The position numbers and the translations under genes are program-made. Source: Thiothrix sp. (lineage in GTDB: Bacteria > Pseudomonadota > Gammaproteobacteria > Thiotrichales > Thiotrichaceae). Taken from it: DNA of 64,000 nt. Positions 1 to 8,742 of the stretch are shown in pieces. The notes under the pieces are model-generated. The model was not told where the DNA came from. It did no database searches and was given only the letters and a program-made list of their open reading frames with translations. Numbering within the stretch: position 1 is the first letter of the stretch; the number at the start of each line of letters is the position of its first letter. The stretch covers positions 1-64,000 of the forward strand of contig SSFA01000037.1 of the NCBI GenBank assembly GCA_008015155.1. The letters are read 5' to 3'.

Positions 1-184
1 AAGTAATCGCACTCGAACAACTTGCAGTCGCCAGATAACCTGGGTCATAAGTAAACAGGTTCAGCTCTTTAGTCAGCTTGCGAATATCTATGGTTTTGGT
101 TCCCATAGTTGGACTCAATACATCCAGCTCGACTTGCTTACCCGTCAAGTTGTCAGTCAGTGTAACGGTATGTTTGGTCATCAT
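1..184 (-). CDS. gltA: Citrate synthase, N-terminal part (cut by window edge)
   Basis: The first 61 codons of a minus-strand gene that leaves the window at base 1. The translation contains LTGKQVELDVLSPTMGTKTI, then IDIRKLTKELNLFTYDPGYL and ATASCSSAIT, the conserved N-terminus of type II (hexameric) citrate synthases, which condense acetyl-CoA and oxaloacetate at the entry of the TCA cycle. Two adjacent ATG codons (184 and 181) are possible starts; the first has a TTGGAG Shine-Dalgarno at a good distance. It lies 28 bp behind sucD on the same strand, so it is probably the last gene of the sucB-lpd-sucCD transcript. Active-site residues lie outside the window. Confidence 0.9.
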   Translation of the reverse strand, partial: MMTKHTVTLTDNLTGKQVELDVLSPTMGTKTIDIRKLTKELNLFTYDPGYLATASCSSAIT

Positions 185-212
185 GGTACTCCAAGTAGCG
201 GGTGGTTCGGGA

Positions 213-1079
213 TTATTTGCTCAGAGCGGCAGCAATACCTTTGCCCAGCTCGGCTGGAGATTTTACGGTAATGACACCGGCGGCTTCGAGGGCTGCAAAC
301 TTCTCATTGGCAGTGCCCTTGCCGCCTGCAATAATCGCGCCAGCATGGCCCATCCGCTTACCTTTAGGTGCAGTCACACCGGCAATATAAGCAGCGACTG
401 GTTTAGTCACATATTCTTTAATAAAGGCAGCAGCTTCTTCCTCAGCTGAACCACCGATTTCACCACACATCAGGATGGCTTCAGTTTGTGGGTCTGCTTG
501 GAACAATTTCAGTGCATCAATAAAGCTAGTGCCCGGAATTGGGTCGCCACCAATACCAATACAAGTACTTTGACCCCATTCATTGGTTTGCTTGACGGCC
601 TCATAAGTCAAGGTACCAGAACGAGAAACGATACCGATTTTACCTGGCTTATGAATATGGCCAGGCATAATGCCGATTTTGCACTCACCGGGCGTAATCA
701 CACCTGGGCAGTTCGGGCCTACTAAACGTACCCCTAAACTATCCACGATCATTTTCGCTTCTAGCATGTCTAAAGCGGGAATACCTTCAGTGATACACAC
801 AATCAGTTTCACACCCGACTCAGCTGCTTCAATAATAGAGTCTTTGCAGAAAGGTGCTGGAACATAGATCACTGATGCATCCGCACCGGTATCGCGTACC
901 GCTTCTTTCATGGTATTGAACACGGGCAGACCTAAGTGGGTAGAACCACCTTTGCCTGGCGATGTGCCCCCAACCATTTTCGTGCCGTAAGCAATGGCTT
1001 GCTCAGAGTGAAAAGTACCTTGCTTACCGGTGAAGCCTTGGCATAAAACTTTAGTATCTTTATTGATTAGTACGCTCAT
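213..1079 (-). CDS. sucD: Succinyl-CoA synthetase alpha subunit
   Basis: The alpha subunit of ADP/GDP-forming succinate-CoA ligase, which converts succinyl-CoA to succinate with substrate-level phosphorylation. The 288 aa are the normal family length. The N-terminal CoA-binding fold starts at INKDTKVLCQGFTGKQGTFH, and the phospho-histidine is in KRMGHAGAII (about His245). The motif SRSGTLTYE in the middle is typical. Its ATG overlaps the stop of sucC by 4 bp (ATGA), the usual sign of translational coupling between the two subunits. No unusual residue seen. Confidence 0.97.
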   Translation of the reverse strand: MSVLINKDTKVLCQGFTGKQGTFHSEQAIAYGTKMVGGTSPGKGGSTHLGLPVFNTMKEAVRDTGADASVIYVPAPFCKDSIIEAAESGVKLIVCITEGIPALDMLEAKMIVDSLGVRLVGPNCPGVITPGECKIGIMPGHIHKPGKIGIVSRSGTLTYEAVKQTNEWGQSTCIGIGGDPIPGTSFIDALKLFQADPQTEAILMCGEIGGSAEEEAAAFIKEYVTKPVAAYIAGVTAPKGKRMGHAGAIIAGGKGTANEKFAALEAAGVITVKSPAELGKGIAAALSK

Positions 1080-2245
1080 GCAGCACCTCCTACAGCAGCA
1101 ACGATTTTACGAGCAGCATCGCCAAGATCATTGGCGGCAATCACCGCTAAACCACTGTTATTCAGCAGTTCCGCACCTTTTTCAGCATTGTTTCCTTCCA
1201 AGCGCACGACCACAGGAACAGTGACATTGACTTTTTGCACTGCTTGGATGATACCTTCAGCAATTAAGTCGCAACGGACGATACCGCCGAAGATATTGAC
1301 TAAAATGCCTTTGACTGAGCTATCCGATAGAATGATTTTGAAAGCTGCTGCTACACGCTCAGCCGTTGCACCACCACCTACGTCGAGGAAGTTGGCAGGC
1401 TGACCACCAGACAATTTAATAATGTCCATGGTAGCCATCGCTAAACCAGCGCCATTGACTAAACAGCCGATATTACCTTCAAGGGCTACGTAGTTTAGAT
1501 CCCATTCAGAGGCTTCGATTTCACGCGCATCTTCTTGTGATTTGTCACGCATAGCGACTAATTCAGGCTGACGATATAAAGCATTACTATCCACATTGAC
1601 TTTACCGTCTAAGCACAGCAGATTGCCTTCTTTAGTGACCACTAAAGGATTGATTTCTAATAAAGACAAATCTTTTTCTTTAAACATTTTGCCTAAGCCG
1701 ACTAAGAGCTTAGTAAATTGATTAATTTGGTCGCCTTTTAAACCTAAACCGAAAGCTAACTCGCGACCCTGATAAGGCATGACCCCAGCAATTGGGTCAA
1801 TGGCTGTTTTCAGGATTTTTTCAGGAGTCTCGTGCGCGACTTTCTCGATTTCCATGCCACCTTCGGTAGAAGCCATGATAACAACGCGGCGGCTTGCACG
1901 ATCAAGGACTGCACCTAAATACAATTCGCGATCGATGTTGCAGGTTTCTTCAACCAGAATGGTATTGATTGGCTGACCATTCGCATCGGTTTGGAAAGTC
2001 ACCAGATTGGTGCCGAGTAAAGAGCCAGCAAATTTGCCTGCTTCAGCGGGGTTATCAAATAACTTAACACCACCCGCTTTGCCACGGCCACCAGCATGCA
2101 CTTGCGCCTTGACAACGACTTTAGGAGTGCTTAAGGATTTAGCGGCTTCCTCAGCTTCAGCAGCACTAGTGGCTACTTTGCTATTCGGAACAGGCAGGCC
2201 ATATTGGCGGAAAACTGCCTTGGCTTGATACTCGTGTAAATTCAT
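1076..2245 (-). CDS. sucC: Succinyl-CoA synthetase beta subunit
   Basis: The beta subunit of succinate-CoA ligase (389 aa, standard length), carrying the ATP-grasp nucleotide site and much of the succinate site. It starts with MNLHEYQAKAVFRQYGLPVP, the family signature start, and contains KAQVHAGGRGKAGGVK in the ATP-grasp fold, EINPLVVTKEG and the glycine-rich NIFGGIVRCDLIAEGI near the C-terminus. It sits between lpd (108 bp upstream) and sucD (4-bp overlap). The gap to lpd is long enough to hold a weak promoter, but I see no clear one. Confidence 0.97.
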   Translation of the reverse strand: MNLHEYQAKAVFRQYGLPVPNSKVATSAAEAEEAAKSLSTPKVVVKAQVHAGGRGKAGGVKLFDNPAEAGKFAGSLLGTNLVTFQTDANGQPINTILVEETCNIDRELYLGAVLDRASRRVVIMASTEGGMEIEKVAHETPEKILKTAIDPIAGVMPYQGRELAFGLGLKGDQINQFTKLLVGLGKMFKEKDLSLLEINPLVVTKEGNLLCLDGKVNVDSNALYRQPELVAMRDKSQEDAREIEASEWDLNYVALEGNIGCLVNGAGLAMATMDIIKLSGGQPANFLDVGGGATAERVAAAFKIILSDSSVKGILVNIFGGIVRCDLIAEGIIQAVQKVNVTVPVVVRLEGNNAEKGAELLNNSGLAVIAANDLGDAARKIVAAVGGAA

Positions 2246-2353
2246 CCTGATTTCCTTTAGTTGCTAACCCACTTTTAGAGTAGGTTTTGTTCGCACAAAC
2301 GCCACGACTCTTGCAAACAAGGCGTGGCGTATAGTGTTTTATAGTATGCGCAA

Positions 2354-3784
2354 TTAACGTTTGCGGTTAACTGCGTGCAATGCGCGTCCATCAACGGACA
2401 ACATAGCTTCATGCACTGACTCAGACAGGGTAGGATGACCAAAGACCATCCGCGCCACATCTTCTGCTGAGCTTTCACATTCCATTGCAATCACAGCTTG
2501 ACCAATTAACTCAGAAACCATTGGCCCAACCATATGCACACCGAGGAGACGATCAGTCTTAGCATCGGCTAAGACCTTCACCACGCCCGCGTCTTGACTC
2601 ATGGCTTTCGCCCGGCCATTCGCAGCAAATGAAAAGCTGCCTGTGCGGTATTCAACACCTGCCGCTTTCAAATCCGTCTCGGTCTTTCCAACCCAAGCAA
2701 TTTCAGGATGGGTATAAATAATCCAAGGAATATTGTTGTAGTCTAGATGTGGTTTTTGACCTACGATCTGTTCTGCAACGACTACCCCTTCTTCTGATGC
2801 TTTATGCGCCAACATCGGGCCTTGTACACAATCGCCGATTGCATAAACATTCGGTAGATTCGTTTTCAAATGCCCATCCACCACGACACGGCCACGCTCG
2901 TCGATTTGCAAACCTAGCGCAGCATCAGCAATATCCCGAGTATTGGCTTTACGGCCCACAGCAACAATTAAGCGATCTACTTCAATTTTCTGCTCGCCAT
3001 TTTTATCGTTGTAAGTCAGCGTTAGACCACTATCAGTTACTTCGACTGCAGCGACCTTAGAGCTTAAGCGAATATCTAAGCCTTGCTTTTTGAACTGCAG
3101 TGCAGCTGCTTTCGCTACATCACGATCAGCAGCCGCTAAGAAATCATCTAGAGCTTCTAAAACAACAACTTCAGCCCCTAAACGCCGCCAAACGCTACCC
3201 ATCTCTAAACCGATGACACCTGCACCAATGACACCTAAGCGTTTTGGTACGGTTTCCCAATCGAGCGCGCCAGTTGAATCAACAATGCGCTCATCCAGCC
3301 ATTTAGCAATTGGCAACTCAATCGAAGTTGAACCCGTTGCAATAATGATATTTTTGCCCGAATGAGTGGACACGGCTCCATCATGTGCAGTGACTTGCAC
3401 TTGATTGCCTGCCAATAATTTACCGCGACCTTGCAACCAAGTAATCCCATTGGCTTGGAATAACTGGGCAATCCCACCGGTTAATTGCTGAACAATTTTG
3501 TCTTTGCGCGCAATCATTTGTGGAACGTCAATTTTCAGACCCTCCACGGTGATGCCATGATCAGCATTGTAGTGTGCAATTTCTTCATAGCGCTCTGAGC
3601 TTTCTAGTAACGCTTTTGAAGGAATACAACCTACGTTTAAGCAAGTACCACCTAGAGCCGGTTTGCCTTGCTTATTAATCCACTCTTCTACACAAGCAGT
3701 TTTTAAACCTAACTGTGCGCAACGGATAGCCGCGACATAACCGCCAGGGCCACCACCAATGACAACGACGTCAAAATCACTCAT
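2354..3784 (-). CDS. lpd: Dihydrolipoamide dehydrogenase (E3)
   Basis: The FAD flavoprotein that reoxidises the lipoyl arm of E2 in 2-oxo acid dehydrogenase complexes and passes electrons to NAD+. The N-terminal FAD motif is VVVIGGGPGGYVAA. The redox-active cysteines are in GGTCLNVGC (Cys48 and Cys53). The NAD-binding GXGXXG is LGVIGAGVIGLEMG, and the C-terminal catalytic HPTLSESVHEA is present. The 476 aa are normal length. It follows sucB by 9 bp, so this copy most likely serves the 2-oxoglutarate dehydrogenase complex. Confidence 0.97.
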   Translation of the reverse strand: MSDFDVVVIGGGPGGYVAAIRCAQLGLKTACVEEWINKQGKPALGGTCLNVGCIPSKALLESSERYEEIAHYNADHGITVEGLKIDVPQMIARKDKIVQQLTGGIAQLFQANGITWLQGRGKLLAGNQVQVTAHDGAVSTHSGKNIIIATGSTSIELPIAKWLDERIVDSTGALDWETVPKRLGVIGAGVIGLEMGSVWRRLGAEVVVLEALDDFLAAADRDVAKAAALQFKKQGLDIRLSSKVAAVEVTDSGLTLTYNDKNGEQKIEVDRLIVAVGRKANTRDIADAALGLQIDERGRVVVDGHLKTNLPNVYAIGDCVQGPMLAHKASEEGVVVAEQIVGQKPHLDYNNIPWIIYTHPEIAWVGKTETDLKAAGVEYRTGSFSFAANGRAKAMSQDAGVVKVLADAKTDRLLGVHMVGPMVSELIGQAVIAMECESSAEDVARMVFGHPTLSESVHEAMLSVDGRALHAVNRKR

Positions 3785-3793
3785 GCCTTAATC

Positions 3794-5044
3794 TCACACG
3801 TCCAGTACGATACGAACTGGATTTTCTACCAATTCTTTAATGGTCTTGAGGAAAGTTACCGCGCCTTGACCATCTACAATCCGGTGATCATAAGACAGGG
3901 CAACATACATCATGGGGCGAATCACGATTTCGTCATTAACAACGACAGGACGTTTTTGAGTCGCATGCATCCCCAAGATCGCGCTTTGAGGAGGGTTAAG
4001 AATTGGGGTTGACATTAACGACCCAAAAACGCCCCCGTTGGTAATCGTAAAAGTACCGCCTGATAAATCAGACATATCTAATTTGCCTGCTTTCGCTTTC
4101 TTTGCGAAATTCACGATACTGTTTTCAATATCGGCCAAGCCCATATGCTCTGCACTACGCAAAACAGGTACGACTAAGCCACGTTCAGAAGAGACGGCAA
4201 TCCCTACATCACAGTAGTTGTGATAAACAATCTCATTGCCATCAATGAACGCATTGATTTCAGGGAAACGTTGTAAAGCAATCGTAGCTGCTTTCACAAA
4301 AATCGACATAAAGCCTAAACGAGCACCATGCTTCTTCTCGAAGGCATCTTTGTATTCGTTACGAATATCCATGATCGGCTGCATGTCGATTTCGTTAAAA
4401 GTCGTCAACATAGCTGTGGATTGCTTAGCTTCTAATAAGCGCTCAGCGATCCGTGCACGCAGGCGAGTCATCGCTACGCGATTTTCAGCGCGATCACCTG
4501 TTGGGACAACAGGCGCTTTTGGTGCAGCAGGTGCAGGAGCCGCAGCGGCTGGTACTGGGGCTGCAGGTTTAGCAGCGGGTACATCTTCTTTCAGAATACG
4601 ACCATCTTTGCCAGAACCATTGATATCAGCACGACTAACCCCAGCTTCTTCCATCGCTTTACGAGCAGCAGGACCCGCCTTAGCATCTGCACTAGCAACA
4701 GCGGCTTGGGCAACACGCTCTGGAGCAGCTTCAGCAATCGGAGTCACAGGAAGAGGACCAGTAGCAGCGGCAGCAGCTTCTGCGCCAGCTGATGGAGTAG
4801 CTGCAGCACCCGCCTCGATTTTACCTAAGAGCTGACCACTGGTGACTGTCGAACCTTCCAGTTGGCTAATTTCAGCCAATACCCCTGCTACAGTGGCAGG
4901 TACTTCTAATACAACTTTATCGGTTTCAACTTCAACCAGCACTTCGTCTAGCTTAACCGCATCACCCACTTTTTTGTGCCAGGTAACAACGGTCGCATCA
5001 GCAACAGACTCAGGCAATACTGGGGTTAAGATTTCACTACTCAT
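3794..5044 (-). CDS. sucB: Dihydrolipoamide succinyltransferase (E2 of 2-oxoglutarate dehydrogenase)
   Basis: The E2 core of the 2-oxoglutarate dehydrogenase complex (416 aa). One lipoyl domain comes first, with the lipoylated lysine in EVETDKVVLEV (Lys43). An Ala/Pro-rich linker follows, then a peripheral-subunit-binding domain (GPAARKAMEEAGVSRADING) and a second Ala/Pro linker. The acyltransferase domain ends with SYDHRIVDGQGAV, which holds the catalytic His and Asp. The gene heads the sucB-lpd-sucCD-gltA run. The E1 gene sucA, normally just upstream, is absent: the 410 bp before it are non-coding. Confidence 0.96.
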   Translation of the reverse strand: MSSEILTPVLPESVADATVVTWHKKVGDAVKLDEVLVEVETDKVVLEVPATVAGVLAEISQLEGSTVTSGQLLGKIEAGAAATPSAGAEAAAAATGPLPVTPIAEAAPERVAQAAVASADAKAGPAARKAMEEAGVSRADINGSGKDGRILKEDVPAAKPAAPVPAAAAPAPAAPKAPVVPTGDRAENRVAMTRLRARIAERLLEAKQSTAMLTTFNEIDMQPIMDIRNEYKDAFEKKHGARLGFMSIFVKAATIALQRFPEINAFIDGNEIVYHNYCDVGIAVSSERGLVVPVLRSAEHMGLADIENSIVNFAKKAKAGKLDMSDLSGGTFTITNGGVFGSLMSTPILNPPQSAILGMHATQKRPVVVNDEIVIRPMMYVALSYDHRIVDGQGAVTFLKTIKELVENPVRIVLDV

Positions 5045-5454
5045 CCTGTCCTCATCCTCTATCGGTTCGTTTGGCGGTTATGTGGTTTTGATAAACCATC
5101 TGGTAATGATAGTGACTGTTTTTAGAGCATTCTGTCCATGAATTGGCAAACATGTTCACGGTAGTGGTCATAGAGAACTCTAGGTTTAGACTCGATGACT
5201 GACTCCTAAAACCAGCCCTCACAAGAAGATTGTCGACATTATACGCCCGAACTTAGCACTGTCAAATCAAACAGGCTTTTATTGTCGACAAAACAACAGA
5301 ATTTGCTAAAAAGCAGCAAGTGGCATAAGCGCTTTAGCTTAAAAGAAGATTCGGTTGAGGATAAGGCAACTGCTCTCTACTTATTTCAAGTAGAGAGTAA
5401 GTTTGATAGTTGAAATATAGGGCTAAAAATTGAGCAACTTAGTTCACGCAACTA
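5045..5454. other. Gene-free interval between sucB and pit
   Basis: No convincing coding sequence on either strand and no sucA. It holds the sucB promoter with its paired TGTCGACA palindromes. A perfect hairpin with a 10-bp stem and 5-nt loop lies at 5373-5397 (CTCTCTACTT / AAGTAGAGAG), 58 bp behind the pit stop codon. The hairpin lacks a T-run on either strand, so it is only a possible terminator or RNA-stabilising 3' end for pit. The leader of roughly 190 nt before sucB shows no riboswitch I recognise. Confidence 0.6.
5238..5265 (-). promoter_or_regulatory. Sigma70 promoter of the sucB-lpd-sucCD-gltA unit
   Basis: On the minus strand there is a consensus -35 TTGACA (5265-5260) and a consensus -10 TATAAT (5243-5238), 16 bp apart. 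Transcription would start near 5231 and leave a leader of almost 190 nt before sucB. Two copies of the 8-bp palindrome TGTCGACA flank it: 5231-5238 overlaps the last base of the -10 and the start site, and 5283-5290 lies upstream of the -35. Their centres are 52 bp apart, close to five helical turns, which suggests a repressor. Confidence 0.8.
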
Positions 5455-6723
5455 CTAACCGAACATACCTTTCAACATAAAGAAAAAGAGTATCGATAGT
5501 ATAGCGCCTGCCGGTAAAGTAACAACCCACGACATAAAAATATTACCCACAATACGCATATCAATCGCCGCAATCCCACGCGCAAAGCCCACGCCAAGGA
5601 TAGCACCGACTAAAGTGTGCGTGGTCGAAATGGGCAAACCAGTATAAGAAGCTACCACGACTGTTGAAGCGGTAGCAAATTCAGCAGAAAACCCACGCGT
5701 TGGGGTCAACTCAGTAATTTTCTTACCGACTGTCATCATGACTTGATAACCAAAGGTCGCTAAACCTAAAACAATACCGACTGCACCCACCAGTAGCACC
5801 CAACCTGGAACGGCTGATTTAGCCGCAACTTGCCCGCCCTCATTCACCATACTAATAATGGCTGACATGGGCCCCACTGCATTAGCGACATCATTCGAGC
5901 CATGCGCAAAGGCCATTGCCGAGGCTGTAAAGATCATCAGCACGCCAAAGATTTTTTCGACACTAGCAAAATGGAAGGTTTTATCAGCTTGATCATCAAT
6001 CTGTACCTTCTTAATCAAGAAAGCCCCTGCGACAGCAAGTACCAAGCCTACACCTGCAGCAATAAACACTTCGAAGCCTTGTGGGATATTCAGACCTACA
6101 TGCGCTAAACCTTTTTTCACCGTGACTAAGGATAAAATGAAGCCGACGGCAAACAGATAGTACGGTCCATAACGGCGGGCATTTTTAAGTGGATCGCGTG
6201 TATCTAATACCAATTTATGAATACTGGTAAAGACTAAGAAGGCTAACACCCCTGCAATAAAGGGAGAAAACACCCAGCTAGTTGCAATATTGAGGACTGA
6301 ACCCCAACTTACCGCATCCATGCCAACCCCTACCGCAGCAAAGCCTATAATCGCTCCCACAATACTGTGGGTAGTTGAAACTGGCCAACCTTGGAAAGAA
6401 GCTACGGTTAACCAAATACCTGCAGACAACAAGGATGCTAACATGCCCCAAATTAAATACTCAGGATGAGCCTCAAACGCATCGACAGAAACAATCCCGC
6501 TACGGATCGTACTAGTCACCTCGCCTCCTGCTAGATAAGCACCCGAAAACTCAAAAATTGCTGCAATGATCAGTGCTTGTTTAACTGTGATTGCACGTGA
6601 GCCCACCGAGGTCGCCATCGCATTCGCTACGTCATTCGCCCCGATTCCCCAAGCCATGAAAATACCGAAAGCACCCGCTAAAAAGATATAAACCGTATTA
6701 ACGTTACCCAGCCATTCCATCAT
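5455..6723 (-). CDS. pit: Low-affinity inorganic phosphate transporter, PiT family
   Basis: An integral membrane protein of 422 aa that imports phosphate, probably as a metal-phosphate complex, driven by protons or sodium. Both halves carry the PiT signature: GANDVANAMATSVGSRAIT near residue 30 and GSNDVANAVGP near residue 275. About ten hydrophobic segments are visible. The start at 6723 is set by the strong AAGGAGGAG site that overlaps the stop of the DUF47 gene, so the two are translationally coupled. DUF47-pit pairs are common; the DUF47 partner is thought to modulate Pit. Confidence 0.93.
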   Translation of the reverse strand: MMEWLGNVNTVYIFLAGAFGIFMAWGIGANDVANAMATSVGSRAITVKQALIIAAIFEFSGAYLAGGEVTSTIRSGIVSVDAFEAHPEYLIWGMLASLLSAGIWLTVASFQGWPVSTTHSIVGAIIGFAAVGVGMDAVSWGSVLNIATSWVFSPFIAGVLAFLVFTSIHKLVLDTRDPLKNARRYGPYYLFAVGFILSLVTVKKGLAHVGLNIPQGFEVFIAAGVGLVLAVAGAFLIKKVQIDDQADKTFHFASVEKIFGVLMIFTASAMAFAHGSNDVANAVGPMSAIISMVNEGGQVAAKSAVPGWVLLVGAVGIVLGLATFGYQVMMTVGKKITELTPTRGFSAEFATASTVVVASYTGLPISTTHTLVGAILGVGFARGIAAIDMRIVGNIFMSWVVTLPAGAILSILFFFMLKGMFG

Positions 6724-6735
6724 GTTTGCTCCTCC

Positions 6736-7416
6736 TTAGCGTGCCAGCATTAATTGCAGGCGAGTGCCTACACGTTGTGCATCATCTGCGACTCGACCTG
6801 TCCATTCGAGCAATCGATAAGTAAACATGACATCCGTAGCGCGTAAGCTATCTTCTAATTCAAACAAGATATTGCGTAGTTCGACTTGCTTACGATCCGT
6901 AGTTTGCTCGATGCGGCCAAGCTCTTTAATCATCTCTTCGACGCGTTCGACTTCTAAACCACGAAAGCCTGTTTCTACTAGAGAGTCCAACTCACTAATG
7001 ACCACTAGTGCTTGCTCAACAGCCTTGACGGTTTGGGTTGTATATTTAAGGAATAACTCACGCATCGTTTCAGGCAATTGCATTTTGCGCCCGACTACTA
7101 GACCGGCAATGTCCTTAGCTTGGTTGATGACCGCATCTTGCATCATCAAGACATCTAATAAATCTCGCCGATCCACAGGCATGAATAAACCTTTAGGTAA
7201 GTGATGACGTAGGGTGTGTTTCATATCATCGGCTTCATGCTCAGCTTGCACGATGGCTTGCTGTTCAACTTGCACTAGCGCAAGATCACCTGCATTCATT
7301 GCTTCAACCAATGGAATCAAATGTTGCACACCAGCGCAGACTTTCTGCATATGCTCTTGAAGAGGACGGATAGGAGAATGGCCGAATAGGCCTGACATAT
7401 AATTGGATAGAGCCAT
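6736..7416 (-). CDS. DUF47 (PhoU-like) partner of the Pit transporter
   Basis: A cytoplasmic all-helical protein (226 aa) of the DUF47/TIGR00153 family, related to PhoU. It begins MALSNYMSGLFGHSPIRPLQ and continues with long amphipathic helices containing the acidic EHEADDMKHTLRHHLPKGLF segment, which in PhoU-like folds binds metal clusters. It is the first gene of the DUF47-pit pair, and family members are found almost always next to pit. Its exact biochemical role is not established; regulation of phosphate uptake is inferred. Confidence 0.88.
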   Translation of the reverse strand: MALSNYMSGLFGHSPIRPLQEHMQKVCAGVQHLIPLVEAMNAGDLALVQVEQQAIVQAEHEADDMKHTLRHHLPKGLFMPVDRRDLLDVLMMQDAVINQAKDIAGLVVGRKMQLPETMRELFLKYTTQTVKAVEQALVVISELDSLVETGFRGLEVERVEEMIKELGRIEQTTDRKQVELRNILFELEDSLRATDVMFTYRLLEWTGRVADDAQRVGTRLQLMLAR

Positions 7417-7455
7417 AAAAAATCACCCTCGGGTCTGTGGGATTAATGGCGGGTG

Positions 7456-7485
7456 ATTATGAACATTGTGAAGTTTTTATGAAAG
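7456..7485 (-). promoter_or_regulatory. Candidate promoter with overlapping Pho-like box for DUF47-pit
   Basis: On the minus strand, CTTTCATAAAAACTTCAC (7485-7468) matches the E. coli Pho-box consensus at 14 of 18 positions, with TTCA units 11 bp apart. It overlaps a possible -35 (TTCATA, 7483-7478) and ends 6 bp before a possible -10 (CATAAT, 7461-7456). This differs from the other Pho promoters here, where the -10 follows the box by 10 bp. It might mean repression of pit by PhoB rather than activation. Motif quality is moderate. Confidence 0.45.
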
Positions 7486-7512
7486 AATTATTACAAACGC
7501 CCCAAAAGGAGT

Positions 7513-7555
7513 AGAGAAAAACTCGACAGTAGTCAAAATTTACTACTATCGAGTT
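7513..7555 (-). terminator. Rho-independent terminator of the aminotransferase gene
   Basis: On the minus strand a 13-bp stem (AACTCGATAGTAG / CTACTGTCGAGTT, one G-T pair) with a 10-nt loop is followed by TTTTTCTC. It begins 11 bp after the stop codon. Confidence 0.88.
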
Positions 7556-7566
7556 GACAAACACTT

Positions 7567-8742
7567 TTAGACAGAACCAATACGCTCGATCGCTTTCTCT
7601 AGATTAGACATGCTAGTAGCAAAAGACATACGGATATAACCGGGTGCACCAAACGCTGAACCTGGAACCATCGCGACCCCGACCTTATCCAATAAATAAC
7701 TGGATAAAGCAGCATCATCGGCTAAGCCCAAGCGCTTAATCATGCCTTCAACATTAGGGAAACTATAGAAAGTACCCGCAGCTGCTAAGCAGTCTACGCC
7801 ATCCATCTTATTCAAACTGGTACAGACAAATTCATGACGCTTTTCAAAGGCATCTACCATCGTACGAATAAAAGACTGATCACCTGATAAGGCGACCAGC
7901 GCTGCATACTGGGAAATTGAGCTTGGATTAGAGGTGCATTGGGACTGCACATCTGACATCGCTTTGATTAAAGACATCGGGCCAGCCGCATAACCAATCC
8001 GCCAACCTGTCATCGCATAAGCTTTAGATACGCCATTTAAGACCACTGTGCGCTCATATAAATCGGGGCAAGCACTTAAGATATTCACGAATTGCTGACC
8101 ACCAAATAAGGTATGTTCATACATATCATCGGTAGCAATCAGCACTTGCGGATGCTTACGTAACACTTCACCTAAAGCAACTAGCTCGGCATTAGTGTAA
8201 GCCATTCCGGTCGGATTCGAGGGGCTATTCAACACCAGTAGTTTAGTACGCGGTGTAATTGCTGCTTCTAACTTAGCTGGTGATAGTTTTAAATGTTCTT
8301 CTTGCGTAGTTGGCACAATGACGGGGGTACCATCTGCCAGCAAGACCATATCAGGGTAAGAAACCCAATAGGGAGCCGGAATAATCACCTCGTCTCCAGC
8401 ATCTAAGAAAGCTTGGCAGAGATTATAAAAACTCTGCTTACCACCTGAAGACACAATAATTTGCTTGGCGTTATAGTCCAAACCATTTTCATTCTTGAAC
8501 TTATTAATAATCGCTTGCTTGAGTTCAGGTGTACCATCTACAGCGGTGTAACGGGTATTACCACTGCGAATCGCTTCAATCCCAGCGTCTTGAATATGTT
8601 TCGGGGTATCAAAATCGGGTTCACCCACGCTTAGGCTAATAATATCGCGGCCTTGCGCTTTTAATTGTGCAGCTAAAGCACTCATCGCTAAAGTGGGTGA
8701 AGGTTTAATGCGCCCGATGCGCTCTGCAAGCTGAATGTTCAC
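7567..8742 (-). CDS. Class I pyridoxal-phosphate aminotransferase, aspartate aminotransferase type
   Basis: A PLP enzyme of 391 aa, fold type I, subgroup I-gamma (the AspC/AatA type of Thermus, Bacillus and many proteobacteria), likely interconverting aspartate and 2-oxoglutarate with oxaloacetate and glutamate. Visible motifs: SVGEPDFDTPKHI, the stacking YW in IPAPYWVSYPDM, LNSPSNPTG, the Asp in ATDDMYEH, the PLP lysine in GVSKAYAMTGWRIGY (Lys240), and the carboxylate-binding Arg in GYIRMSFA. The start is a GTG with no clear Shine-Dalgarno; no upstream in-frame ATG exists because of a stop. Monocistronic. Substrate range beyond aspartate cannot be read from sequence. Confidence 0.9.
   Translation of the reverse strand: MNIQLAERIGRIKPSPTLAMSALAAQLKAQGRDIISLSVGEPDFDTPKHIQDAGIEAIRSGNTRYTAVDGTPELKQAIINKFKNENGLDYNAKQIIVSSGGKQSFYNLCQAFLDAGDEVIIPAPYWVSYPDMVLLADGTPVIVPTTQEEHLKLSPAKLEAAITPRTKLLVLNSPSNPTGMAYTNAELVALGEVLRKHPQVLIATDDMYEHTLFGGQQFVNILSACPDLYERTVVLNGVSKAYAMTGWRIGYAAGPMSLIKAMSDVQSQCTSNPSSISQYAALVALSGDQSFIRTMVDAFEKRHEFVCTSLNKMDGVDCLAAAGTFYSFPNVEGMIKRLGLADDAALSSYLLDKVGVAMVPGSAFGAPGYIRMSFATSMSNLEKAIERIGSV

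Noticed and set aside
4236..4835. A 199-codon plus-strand frame opposite sucB
   Set aside because: It mirrors the Ala/Pro-rich linkers of SucB; no ribosome site and no recognisable domain. A shadow of the real gene.
5373..5397. Perfect 10-bp hairpin as a definite terminator of pit
   Set aside because: No T-run follows on either strand, so I kept it only as a possible structural 3' end.
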